This document shows, piece after piece, positions 33,470-41,955 of a DNA stretch of 56,174 bases. The stretch comes from an uncultured SAR86 cluster bacterium (lineage in GTDB: Bacteria > Pseudomonadota > Gammaproteobacteria > Magnimaribacterales > Magnimaribacteraceae), in assembly GCA_902630715.1 (NCBI GenBank), contig CACOVO010000008.1, positions 1-56,174 of the forward strand, in the 5' to 3' direction. The notes beneath the pieces were generated by a model. The model was not told the origin of the DNA, did no database searches, and worked only from the letters and a program-made list of their open reading frames with translations. The translations under genes and the position numbers were made by a program. Position 1 is the stretch's first letter. Every line of letters starts with the position of its first letter.

Positions 33470-34300
33470 ATGGAATATAAGTTTATCTCATGTTCTGAAC
33501 CTTCTTCACCGGTTCGACGTATTTATCTTAACCGACCAGAAAAAAGAAATGCTCTTTGTAATCCTCTTCGGAAGGAACTTTTTCAATGCCTTCAAGATTT
33601 CGATGAAGATCCGGAGGTAAGAGCTATTATAATTTCTGGCAAAGGTACTTGTTTTTGTGCGGGTTATGACCTGTCCTATGATAACAGTGAGGATTTACCA
33701 TATCATTCAAGTAAAACTGATGGATTCTGGCCTCGTCATGTCGTCGAGGGAGCCTTTAAAATATGGGATTTATCAACACCTGTAATTGCAGAAGTTCATG
33801 GATATTGTCTGGCTGGAGGAACAGAATTAGCTGCATCTTGTGATCTGGTATATGTAACAAATGATGCCGAAATTGGTTACCCAGTTGTAAGATCTATGAG
33901 CCCACCAGACAATCAATTTTTTCCTTGGTTGATAGGAATGAGGAACGCAATGGAAATGATGTTAACTGGGGAGTCAATTTCAGGCAAAGAGGCTGCTGAG
34001 AATGGCTTTGCTAATAAATCTTTTGATAGCAGTATTATTTCAGAAGAAGTTGAAAAAATTGCTAATAAAGTAGCGAGGGTTCCAGCAGATATCCAGGCTA
34101 TTAATAAACGCTCCATCCACAGGCAAATGGAAATAATGGGTATGAGAGATGGCATAAGAGCTGGAACAGAACTTCAAGCGCTTGCAATGCATAGCCGATC
34201 TACAAAAGAGCATTTGAAAGAAATTTCATCTGGATTAAAAAAAGCTCTGACAAAAAGAGATAAAGAATTCGGTGACTATAGAACCAAGAAAAAAGACTAA
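33470..34300 (+). CDS. Enoyl-CoA hydratase/isomerase family protein
   Basis: About 276 residues from the ATG at 33470, which I prefer because it follows the Rieske stop by 10 bp. An in-frame GTG at 33434 would overlap the Rieske gene. Crotonase features: RIYLNRPEKRNAL, ISGKGTCFCAGYDLSYD (oxyanion loop) and VHGYCLAGGTELAASCDL. The usual catalytic Glu pair is not obvious, so it may be an isomerase, hydrolase or lyase of the crotonase fold. The lipoprotein gene overlaps its end by 29 bp. Confidence 0.88.
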   Translation: MEYKFISCSEPSSPVRRIYLNRPEKRNALCNPLRKELFQCLQDFDEDPEVRAIIISGKGTCFCAGYDLSYDNSEDLPYHSSKTDGFWPRHVVEGAFKIWDLSTPVIAEVHGYCLAGGTELAASCDLVYVTNDAEIGYPVVRSMSPPDNQFFPWLIGMRNAMEMMLTGESISGKEAAENGFANKSFDSSIISEEVEKIANKVARVPADIQAINKRSIHRQMEIMGMRDGIRAGTELQALAMHSRSTKEHLKEISSGLKKALTKRDKEFGDYRTKKKD

Positions 34301-34646
34301 AGTAGTCACGATTCTATTCTTCGTCATTTTGAATTCTTGTTCAAATCCTTCTGAAATTAATGGTGCTCAGTGGTCAGGACATTCAAATTTTATGCACATT
34401 ACTGAAGAAAAGATGAATATGGTTTATTCCGTTGATATTACTGGCCAAAAGGTCTTTTTAGGCGGATATTATGAAATAATCAAAAAAAATACTGACCATG
34501 TAGTTTTTAGATTGACTGTTGAGGAATTAGAATTTAATTCAAGAGTAGATGGCAAAGAATATTGCCGAATTTGGGGAAGGGTAGACGATTCTGATTCTCA
34601 AAGCTACTTATACGCAACCGATTGCTTGCCTATTAGGAAAAGCTAA
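34272..34646 (+). CDS. Small putative lipoprotein, unknown function
   Basis: A 124-residue product starting at a GTG. It has a basic N-terminus (RKKTKVV), a short hydrophobic stretch and a lipobox-like VILNSCSN, so residue 23 (Cys) may be lipid-modified. The mature part is beta-rich with no known motif. It overlaps the end of the enoyl-CoA hydratase gene by 29 bp. Confidence 0.55.
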   Translation: MTIEPRKKTKVVTILFFVILNSCSNPSEINGAQWSGHSNFMHITEEKMNMVYSVDITGQKVFLGGYYEIIKKNTDHVVFRLTVEELEFNSRVDGKEYCRIWGRVDDSDSQSYLYATDCLPIRKS

Positions 34647-34669
34647 TACTAGATTTTCAGAGTATGTTT

Positions 34670-34765
34670 CAAATTTTCAATTAAGTTATCTAATGATACC
34701 TTAGAGGTTGTTGATCCAAAATTATATCTATCCGGTCTCACAGGAAAAACTTTATCTTTTTCCAT
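34670..34765 (-). CDS. Very small open frame, possibly a frameshifted protein tail
   Basis: A 31-codon frame starts at an ATG at 34765, inside the end of the GST-like gene (overlap 14 bp), and reads MEKDKVFPVRPDRYNFGSTT before ending in NLMKI and TGA. One extra base near the end would instead give a longer natural-looking tail continuing to the TAG at 34650-34652. It could be a real small protein, a remnant, or chance. Confidence 0.25.
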
Positions 34766-35675
34766 TAACTTTTTTATTCAATTGATTGAATATATTTTGT
34801 AAAAGTTGATCTTCTTTTAGAGACTTTTTTAAGTCTTTTTTCCCTTTTTCTAGATTGATATTTTTTCTTTCACTTATACCTTGAACGAAACTTTTTCTTT
34901 GTATGAGTTTTTGGAAATACTTTTGAATGTGAGGTTTGCCCTTAAACAAAATGATGTCCCAATTACACTCAGTAAGTCGATGTAAAAGTACTGACCAGCT
35001 TATATCGGCTAGAGAGAATCTATTTCCAACTAACCATGCCTCATCGTTTTTGGAAAGATGTTTTTCAAGCTCTAAAAGGTGACTGTCAAGAATGAGAAGT
35101 GAATTTTCCAGTAGTTTTTTGATTAACTTTATTTTGAAAACTTTGAATCCAAGAGATTTTAGCAATAAAAATATGATCACTCTTTCTTTCATGGGATGTG
35201 ATATGAGTCCTTTGAGAATTTCAAGAAATGATACATTTCTCAACATCGTCGCAAAAAGTGGAAAAGTAAGAGGACCAACAGTGTTTCCTGCATATATATT
35301 TTGCCCCTCAATTGGGTTTCCTACCATTGAAGCCTTTTCCATCCAATAATCAATTGCCTCAATATCTGCAGGCGCATTAAGCTCAGAATCTACAGTATTG
35401 ACAATGAATTTTATTTGTTCGTGCGATTCATAAATTGGTCTACCCTTATTTAGAAGAACCGGGACAGTTGCATTGGGATTTATATGAAGAAATTTTTTAG
35501 AGGCAACTTCATACTTTCCTGTTTCAATCAAATCAATATGATTAGATTCAAATTCTAATCCGCATTCATAAAGACATATTCTTACCTTTCTGGAACATAA
35601 AGAAAAATCATTATGATATAAAACCCATTCTTTTGTTGTTTCTTGAACTATGTAATCCTGGAGCCCAATTAGCAT
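34752..35675 (-). CDS. Glutathione S-transferase-like protein
   Basis: A 307-residue GST-fold protein. The thioredoxin-like N-domain (about 15-95) has VLYHNDFSLCSRKVRICLYE, with Ser/Cys residues where GSTs hold the catalytic group, then INPNATVPVLL (cis-Pro) and YESHEQIKFI (glutathione-binding Glu-Ser). The C-domain is helical, with LVGNRFSLADISWSVLLHRL. It is longer than usual (about 210-230) because of a central insert and a lysine-rich tail. As the last gene of an operon with a FAH hydrolase and a VOC protein it could act as an isomerase, but this is inference. Confidence 0.85.
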   Translation of the reverse strand: MLIGLQDYIVQETTKEWVLYHNDFSLCSRKVRICLYECGLEFESNHIDLIETGKYEVASKKFLHINPNATVPVLLNKGRPIYESHEQIKFIVNTVDSELNAPADIEAIDYWMEKASMVGNPIEGQNIYAGNTVGPLTFPLFATMLRNVSFLEILKGLISHPMKERVIIFLLLKSLGFKVFKIKLIKKLLENSLLILDSHLLELEKHLSKNDEAWLVGNRFSLADISWSVLLHRLTECNWDIILFKGKPHIQKYFQKLIQRKSFVQGISERKNINLEKGKKDLKKSLKEDQLLQNIFNQLNKKVNGKR

Positions 35676-35704
35676 CTTTTTAGGGATTAATGTGAAACCT
35701 TGAA

Positions 35705-36478
35705 TTAGATTATCAAATGATGGCCACCATCCATTAGCATTGTTTCACCCGTTACGACTTTTGAAATTTCTATGAAGTTATAGATTCCATCTGCAACTTG
35801 TTGAGGCGTAACTGTAAGTTTAAGCGGAGTGCTTGAAGTAAGATTTTCTTTGGCTGCATTATAGAGATCATCACCCATACCTTTTCTTAACCAGTCGCCT
35901 TGAATAAAACCTGGACAAATTGCATTGACTCTTATTGGTCCTAGATTCCTTGCCATTGATTTTGTCATAGTATTTAGTGCACCTTTGGAGGAAGCATAAG
36001 CTAAGGAACTGCCGATGCCTTTGATGCCCGCTATAGATGAGATATTCACAACACTTGGATTATCACTTTTGTTCAACATTTCTTTGCAAGCTCGGACCAT
36101 TTGAAATGGGCCAACAACATTCACCTTATATATGTGTAAGAAATCTTCAGCATCAAGTCCATCTAAATCAGCGTGATTGAATACAAACTTAGTTGTGCCA
36201 GCATTATTGACAAGTGCATCGATTCTACCCCATCTATTAATTGTTTCTTCTGCAGTCTTGACACAACTAGCATCATCAGAAACATCTGCAGCTAATGCTA
36301 TCGCCTCTACACCATGCTTCTGACATTCCTCAACAACATGCTTTGCATCTTCCATGGAGCTTGTGCATGTTATTGTCACGTTCCAACCTTTTGAAGCGAG
36401 CAAGTTTGCAGTTGCGGCACCAACACCTCTGCTCCCACCCGTAATGATGGCAACTTTATTTTCAGAAATATTACTCAT
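35705..36478 (-). CDS. SDR family oxidoreductase
   Basis: About 257 residues from the ATG at 36478, with a TAGGAT site upstream; an in-frame TTG sits 6 bp earlier. Cofactor motif GGSRGVGAATA, NNAGT, catalytic Ser/Tyr/Lys in ISSIAG and YASSKGAL, and the CPGFIQ motif are all intact. FabG-like, reduces or oxidises a hydroxy or keto group. It lies in the FAH-VOC-SDR-GST operon, 13 bp after the VOC gene. Confidence 0.9.
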   Translation of the reverse strand: MSNISENKVAIITGGSRGVGAATANLLASKGWNVTITCTSSMEDAKHVVEECQKHGVEAIALAADVSDDASCVKTAEETINRWGRIDALVNNAGTTKFVFNHADLDGLDAEDFLHIYKVNVVGPFQMVRACKEMLNKSDNPSVVNISSIAGIKGIGSSLAYASSKGALNTMTKSMARNLGPIRVNAICPGFIQGDWLRKGMGDDLYNAAKENLTSSTPLKLTVTPQQVADGIYNFIEISKVVTGETMLMDGGHHLII

Positions 36479-36491
36479 AATCAATCCTAAT

Positions 36492-37010
36492 TTATCTATT
36501 TACAAATTTTTTAGTGCTTTTCTCTTTTAAAACAAAGCCCGGTTTATCCTTGAAAGTATTTTCGACCCATTCCATAACACTCTTTTCATCTAAGCCTGGG
36601 TCCCACACTTCTCCTTGGGGTTGTTCAACATCCCAAGGCGTATCTATAAAAATTTCCATTCCATTATTTTCAGGATCATTAAAATAAAAAGATAGAGCAT
36701 TGCCATGACATAAGGGTAAATAGTCACAATTCACTGTATCTAGGCGATCTTTAATTTCTTGCAGTTCGTCATAAGTATCAGCTCTGAAAGAGATATGGTT
36801 AAGAGATGTTGAATTTATATCCTCTCGTCCCAACACAAAGGCAAGTTGATGGTGTTCATCAGGATTCCAACTTACGAATATTATTTCTGGCCCGTCTTTA
36901 TAGATAGGGCCACTATCACTAACTTTAAAACCTAAGGTTTTTGTGTAGAAATCAAGAATTTTATCTTTATCTTTTATATTTAGGACTGTATGTGACCAAT
37001 CAAGTTTCAT
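36492..37010 (-). CDS. VOC family protein, extradiol-dioxygenase-like with H-H-E triad
   Basis: A 172-residue vicinal-oxygen-chelate protein. Putative metal ligands are H7 (DWSHTVLNI), H72 (LNHISFRAD) and E119 (NNGMEIFID), the usual two-His-one-Glu set of type I extradiol dioxygenases and glyoxalases. Single-module length fits small catechol 2,3-dioxygenase-like proteins. The FAH-family gene upstream fits ring-cleavage chemistry, but no aromatic substrate is proven. The next SDR gene starts 13 bp downstream. Confidence 0.85.
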   Translation of the reverse strand: MKLDWSHTVLNIKDKDKILDFYTKTLGFKVSDSGPIYKDGPEIIFVSWNPDEHHQLAFVLGREDINSTSLNHISFRADTYDELQEIKDRLDTVNCDYLPLCHGNALSFYFNDPENNGMEIFIDTPWDVEQPQGEVWDPGLDEKSVMEWVENTFKDKPGFVLKEKSTKKFVNR

Positions 37011-37032
37011 AAATTTACCTATCGAACATTAT

Positions 37033-37905
37033 TTAATCTTCTTCAGTAAGGGAGCGATCAGCAATTCTCTTACATTCATTCCTTAAGGATCCTAATCCTT
37101 CGATCCGTGTAGTTAAAATATCGCCTTCTTTTAAGAACTTGCCCTCCATAACTCCAACTCCTCCAGGAGTACCGGTAAAAATAACATCTCCAACATTTAA
37201 AGTGACTATTTCAGATAGGTAGCAGATTATGAAAGGAATATCGAATATTAAGTCGTTAGTATTGTCTTTTTGCCTCACTTCATCATTTACAAGACATTCT
37301 ATTTCCAGGCCATCTTTATTAGGTAATTCATCAGGTGATACTAAGAAAGGTCCAATGGGTCCGAAAGTATCAAATGATTTGCCCAGATTGAATTGGGGAA
37401 GATTTTTGGTAGAAAATTGAACACCTCTGTCCGAGATGTCCTGACCTACACATAAACCCGCAACGTGATCCCAAGCGTCTTCTTTTTTTATATCTTTTCC
37501 GGTTTTACCTATCACAGCCACTAATTCCGCTTCGTAATCTACCGCATCACTTCGCATTTCTATTGTGGCACAAGGACCTACCAAACATGATGTATGTTTC
37601 GTAAAGATCATGGGTACATCAGGAATTTCTAAACCAGATTCTTCAGCATGATTCTTGTAATTTAATCCAACTGCATAACAATTGGCTGAAGAGGACACAG
37701 GAGGACCTAGTTCTGAATCATTGATAACTCCAGTAGGCTCCATCTTAGAAAGTTGACCATTTAACTGCTTCATTCTGTTTTGATTTTGGAGAGCATCAGA
37801 TGGGTTAGAGTTAAATTCTCCATCTGAAATGACTTCAAGATCGTAATAATTATCATCTTCAACCAAAGAGGCTCGACCAGATATATTCGCTAATCTAAAT
37901 CCCAT
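37033..37905 (-). CDS. Fumarylacetoacetate hydrolase (FAH) family protein
   Basis: A 290-residue COG0179-type enzyme. It has YAVGLNYKNHAEESG, MIFTKHTSCLVGP, VDYEAELVAVIGKTGK (metal-binding Glu pair region), GLCVGQDISDRGVQF and TGTPGGVGVM near the end. Relatives hydrolyse or decarboxylate products of ring cleavage, such as fumarylpyruvate, 2-oxohepta-3-enedioate or acylpyruvates. It is the first gene of a four-gene minus-strand operon with VOC, SDR and GST-like genes, spaced 13-29 bp. Confidence 0.92.
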   Translation of the reverse strand: MGFRLANISGRASLVEDDNYYDLEVISDGEFNSNPSDALQNQNRMKQLNGQLSKMEPTGVINDSELGPPVSSSANCYAVGLNYKNHAEESGLEIPDVPMIFTKHTSCLVGPCATIEMRSDAVDYEAELVAVIGKTGKDIKKEDAWDHVAGLCVGQDISDRGVQFSTKNLPQFNLGKSFDTFGPIGPFLVSPDELPNKDGLEIECLVNDEVRQKDNTNDLIFDIPFIICYLSEIVTLNVGDVIFTGTPGGVGVMEGKFLKEGDILTTRIEGLGSLRNECKRIADRSLTEED

Positions 37906-37982
37906 ACTAAGTTATGATCACTTCTGAAATTAATTAAGATGATTATATATGCTATTTATGAGAGCATTGCTCAAATTTTTTT

Positions 37983-38861
37983 ATGGAAAGAAAGACTTTT
38001 ACAAACAAAAAGGGAGAAAATTTCTCTTATCTAGCATCTAAATCGGAAAACAGTAAATACAATCTCGTTTTTTTTCATGCAACTGGATTCAATGCCTTTA
38101 CTTATGAGATTTTATTTAACCAAATAAAACAATTAATTGGAGATGATATTAGCATTTATGCAATAGATCAAAGAGGACATGGGCTTACAAAAGCAACTTC
38201 TAACCATACAGAACTCAAATCTTGGGATATTTTTGTTGATGACGGAATAGAATTCTTGGAATCTATTGAAGGGCGTGTTGTTTGTTCAGGTCATTCGATG
38301 GGATCAATTATTGCAGCAAAAATTGCTAGTATCTGTCCCGAAAAAGTATCAAAACTATTTATGATCGAACCAGTACTTTATGGACCTATTGAATCATTGA
38401 AGTTTAGATTGATGTCCTTTTTAAGACTAAATAGACAACTTTCTATTGCTGATGGTGCAGCAAAAAGAAGAAAACAATTTTCTTCTATTAATGAAGCCGT
38501 TTCTTCTTACACGGGTAGAGGGGCATTTACAACTTGGTCAGCAACTTGGATAGAGAATTATCTTAGAGGAGGAACAACTCAATCGAAAGAAGGCATAGAA
38601 CTATCTTGTTCTCCAGAGTGGGAAGCAGCAACATTTAGATCTTCTTCCATGGATTCATGGAGATACCTCAAAAAGATTAAGATCAAAGTTAAAGTCCTCT
38701 ATGGTAGCGTGGGCTCCACCTTTTCCAGTCAAGCAAGGGAAGTTTTATTTAATCTAGGAAAAAATTGGGATCCTATTTACTATAAAGAAGCTTCTCATTT
38801 TTTGCCAATGGAGTTTCCAGATTCTGTAACTAAGGAACTTGAAGCTTATTTGAAAGAGTAA
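37983..38861 (+). CDS. Alpha/beta hydrolase
   Basis: A 292-residue hydrolase. The oxyanion strand is VFFHATGFNAFTYE, the nucleophile S105 is in CSGHSMGSI, and the His is in EASHFLPMEFP near residue 279. Nothing fixes the substrate. It is a plus-strand gene between two minus-strand catabolic operons. Its end is 1 bp from the stop of the convergent dehalogenase gene. Confidence 0.88.
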   Translation: MERKTFTNKKGENFSYLASKSENSKYNLVFFHATGFNAFTYEILFNQIKQLIGDDISIYAIDQRGHGLTKATSNHTELKSWDIFVDDGIEFLESIEGRVVCSGHSMGSIIAAKIASICPEKVSKLFMIEPVLYGPIESLKFRLMSFLRLNRQLSIADGAAKRRKQFSSINEAVSSYTGRGAFTTWSATWIENYLRGGTTQSKEGIELSCSPEWEAATFRSSSMDSWRYLKKIKIKVKVLYGSVGSTFSSQAREVLFNLGKNWDPIYYKEASHFLPMEFPDSVTKELEAYLKE

Positions 38862-39725
38862 CTAAATATCCTGAACAAAATTTCGTAAAGCTTGTCCAAT
38901 TTCATCAGAGGAATCCTCTTGAACAAAATGATTGCCCTTTACGGTAATTTCTATTTGATTTTTCCAAGACCTTACAAATTCCCTTTGATCTCCTACAAGT
39001 ATTGATCCGGGATCTGCATTTACAAATAACTTAGGAATTTCCGAATCCTTATGAAACTCTGCATTTTTTCTAACCTCTTCCACAACTAAATCTGGTTCTC
39101 CATCAAGAGGTATTTGTCTTGGCCAAGTTAGGGTAGGGCGCCTATCCTCTCCAGGGGTTAAATACGGTTTCAGATATTCTTGACGTTCTTCCTCTGAATA
39201 GCCTGTTGCAGAATCAGCAAGTAAAATTCTTTCAACAAAAAAGTTTTTTTCAAGGATTAATTCCTCTCCAGCTTCAGATCTAAATAATCCAAATATTTTT
39301 GTTGCGGCATCAGGCCATTGCTCCCACGTTAAAGGCATTACTATTGCCTCCATATAAGTGATTGATTTAACTCTTTCTGGATTCTCTCTAGCGTATTGAA
39401 AACCCATGGCCGAGCCCCAATCATGAATTATCAAATGTATGTCGTTACCTAAATCTAAACTACTTAATAAGTCGCAAAGATACCCATACTGTCCGTGATA
39501 TTTATACTCATGATTGTCTACACCATCTAATTTCTCTGAATCACCCATTCCGATTAAATCAGGTATAACAATTCGTCCTAAGTCTTCAACATACGGAGCA
39601 ATATTTCTCCATAAGTATGAGGAAGTTGGATTGCCGTGAAGGAAAAGAAAAGTGTCTCCATTTCCTTCATCAACATAGGCCATCTTTTTGTCTCTAATGC
39701 TTTTAAATTTTTTTGTGTATTTCAT
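38862..39725 (-). CDS. Haloalkane dehalogenase, LinB-type (HLD-II)
   Basis: A 287-residue alpha/beta hydrolase strikingly like LinB of Sphingobium. The nucleophile is D102 in IIHDWGSAMGF with halide-binding W103. N32 (LHGNPTSSYLWRN) is the second halide-stabilising residue. The acid is E126 (YMEAIVMP), and the base His is in GNHFVQEDSSDEIG. Other shared blocks: PDLIGMGDSEKLD, RPTLTWPRQIP and PKLFVNADPG. It should replace the halogen of a haloalkane with hydroxyl; the native marine substrate is unknown. Last gene of a six-gene operon, 2 bp after the amidase gene. Confidence 0.93.
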   Translation of the reverse strand: MKYTKKFKSIRDKKMAYVDEGNGDTFLFLHGNPTSSYLWRNIAPYVEDLGRIVIPDLIGMGDSEKLDGVDNHEYKYHGQYGYLCDLLSSLDLGNDIHLIIHDWGSAMGFQYARENPERVKSITYMEAIVMPLTWEQWPDAATKIFGLFRSEAGEELILEKNFFVERILLADSATGYSEEERQEYLKPYLTPGEDRRPTLTWPRQIPLDGEPDLVVEEVRKNAEFHKDSEIPKLFVNADPGSILVGDQREFVRSWKNQIEITVKGNHFVQEDSSDEIGQALRNFVQDI

Positions 39726-39727
39726 AT

Positions 39728-41170
39728 TTACTTCAAATTTGGGACTTCAAATGCTTTGAACTCTTCTTCGTAAAGTTCTGCAAATTTTATGGTTGTTTTA
39801 TCTTCGTAAGCTCCACCAATTGCTTGGAGTCCGATGGGCATACCTTCTATCGAAAGACCAGTTGGGAAAACAGTACTTGGCAAATGTGCATTAACAGCCA
39901 GACCAGGCCAGAAAATTTGTTGGAAATACCTTTGATCTTGATTATCTACTTTTATAGTCCTCTCAGATATTTTTCTGTGGTCATGCTTGATAGCGGTCGT
40001 AGCCAATTGTGGACAGATTAAGAGGTCCCATTCTTTGAAAAACTTTGCCCAAGAAATTTTGATTTGTTCTCTTGCGTAGTTTTGTCTTATCCAATTTCTA
40101 TGAGACAAAACCGTACCTTTCGCTAACAAAGCATCTACAGAATTATCATTAGGTTCTAGTTTTGATGCAATTTCTTCAACTTTCTTAAACTCTTCCTCAG
40201 ACATTCCTGATTGCATTACTGACTGAAGAAGCAATTGATAATTAATTTCTGCTTTTAAGAAATCATGATCAGGTCTATCAGAGAATGATACTTTGGCTCC
40301 AACAGAACTTAAGTTACGACCAACTTCTTCACATCTTTCTGCTATTTCGCTTGAGACAGGTGCCAATTCGTCATTGCACCACACGGCAACTTTGAAATCC
40401 TTCAAAGACATCCTGGACGACTCTGGCAGGTTAAGTTGCCATCCTTTTGCTCGTCTTTCCATAGGACCAGACATTACATCCAAAGCAATTTCAAGGTCTT
40501 TTGCACTTTTGGCTAGTGGTCCACACACAGAGAGATCAGGTTCAGGGACATTTGGTATCAATTCATGCCCTGAGGAGGGAATAATTCCATGACTGGGTTT
40601 ATGCCCAAATACGCCACAGTAATGGGCGGGATTCCTTATTGATCCTCCTATATCTGATCCGGCCTCAAGTGCAGTGAAACCAGCTGCCAAAGCTGCCGCA
40701 CTGCCACCAGAAGATCCGCCAGGTGTTTTGCTTGTATCCCAAGGATTACCGGTAGTGCCATAGATATCGTTATAACTTTGAAAGTCAGCAAGGTTTAAAG
40801 GGACATTGGTTTTTCCTAAAAAATGAGCTCCTGCTGATTTCAATCTTTTAACAGCCAGCCCATCTTCCTTTGCAATATTTCCTTTGTAGGCACCGATACC
40901 CCAAGTAGTACTTTGACCTTTAATGTTATAAGACTCTTTGATGGTCATGGGAACTCCATGAAGAGGACCATTCGGATCGCTGGATTTTTGATTATCCACC
41001 TTTTTAGCTGCATCAATCGCCTCATCAAAAGTCCTTATGACGACAGCGTTGATGTCATCATCATATTTTTCAATTCTTTCAATGAATAGCTCAGTAACTT
41101 CAAGGGAGCTTATTTCTTTATTTTTGATTTTTTCCGCTAATTCGTATGCGGGTAAGTTATGGATTTCCAA
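39728..41170 (-). CDS. Amidase (amidase signature family)
   Basis: A 480-residue amidase. The Ser-cisSer-Lys set is visible: Lys in PMTIKESYNIKG (near residue 79), the signature TPGGSSGGSAAALAAGF, and the nucleophile Ser in GSDIGGSIRNPAHYCGV. It hydrolyses an amide or ester bond; specificity is open. The C-terminus has the usual GLSIEGMPIGLQAIGG. It sits between SDR and dehalogenase genes, 2 bp from each, in a tight operon. Confidence 0.92.
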   Translation of the reverse strand: MEIHNLPAYELAEKIKNKEISSLEVTELFIERIEKYDDDINAVVIRTFDEAIDAAKKVDNQKSSDPNGPLHGVPMTIKESYNIKGQSTTWGIGAYKGNIAKEDGLAVKRLKSAGAHFLGKTNVPLNLADFQSYNDIYGTTGNPWDTSKTPGGSSGGSAAALAAGFTALEAGSDIGGSIRNPAHYCGVFGHKPSHGIIPSSGHELIPNVPEPDLSVCGPLAKSAKDLEIALDVMSGPMERRAKGWQLNLPESSRMSLKDFKVAVWCNDELAPVSSEIAERCEEVGRNLSSVGAKVSFSDRPDHDFLKAEINYQLLLQSVMQSGMSEEEFKKVEEIASKLEPNDNSVDALLAKGTVLSHRNWIRQNYAREQIKISWAKFFKEWDLLICPQLATTAIKHDHRKISERTIKVDNQDQRYFQQIFWPGLAVNAHLPSTVFPTGLSIEGMPIGLQAIGGAYEDKTTIKFAELYEEEFKAFEVPNLK

Positions 41171-41172
41171 AT

Positions 41173-41955
41173 TTAATCTTCTCCTGGTTTCCAGTCTTCA
41201 TATCTTTCTTGCAGTCTCTGCATTCCTGATATCCATCTGTCCCTATCGTTACCTTTTCTGGAAACATATTCTAAAACTTCAGCATGAGGGGTAACTAAAA
41301 ACCTTTCCTTTTCAATTGCATCTATGACATCTTCAGCTGCTACATCAGCTTCTATCATTCCGTCAACTCCTGCCACTCCAGCACCTTGAGCAGTCATTGC
41401 AGTTCTTACTGCTTGTGGGCAAAGGCATGAAACTCCAATTCCCTTGCTACCGTATGTAATTTTTATCCACTCGGCAAAACTCACTGCAGCTGCTTTTGTA
41501 ACAGAGTAACCAGCTGAACCTATTTGAGTAAGTAACCCTGCTGCAGAGGCGGTATTCATTAAGTATCCCTCACCCCTATCTAACATTTGAGGAAGAACGT
41601 GTTTTGCAGCAAATATGTGTGATTGTACGTTTACTTCCCAAATATTTTGCCAATCACTTGTTTTGACTTCGAAAAAGCCGTGCACTCCACCTATACCTGC
41701 ATTGGAACAGAAAATATCTACACCACCACTGTAATCATTAGATTCTTTAATCACATTGATAATATCTTCTTCCTTACCTACGTTTGCTTGAATAGCCAGA
41801 CCATCAATATCATTTGCAGTTTCGGAAGCACCTTCGATATTCATATCAACACACACAACCGACTTTGCATCAGCGCTTTTAAAGGCTTCACATAATGCTT
41901 TTCCAATGCCACTTGCAGCTCCAGTAACGACGACTCTTTTATCTTTAATCTGCAT
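41173..41955 (-). CDS. SDR family oxidoreductase
   Basis: A 260-residue SDR. Motifs: VTGAASGIGKALCEA, CSNAGIGG, catalytic NTASAAG and YSVTKAAAVSF, and CLCPQAVRTAMTAQ. The acidic residue at the end of the second strand (CVDMN) suggests NAD rather than NADP. It overlaps the acyl-CoA ligase gene by 1 bp and is followed 2 bp on by the amidase gene. Confidence 0.9.
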   Translation of the reverse strand: MQIKDKRVVVTGAASGIGKALCEAFKSADAKSVVCVDMNIEGASETANDIDGLAIQANVGKEEDIINVIKESNDYSGGVDIFCSNAGIGGVHGFFEVKTSDWQNIWEVNVQSHIFAAKHVLPQMLDRGEGYLMNTASAAGLLTQIGSAGYSVTKAAAVSFAEWIKITYGSKGIGVSCLCPQAVRTAMTAQGAGVAGVDGMIEADVAAEDVIDAIEKERFLVTPHAEVLEYVSRKGNDRDRWISGMQRLQERYEDWKPGED

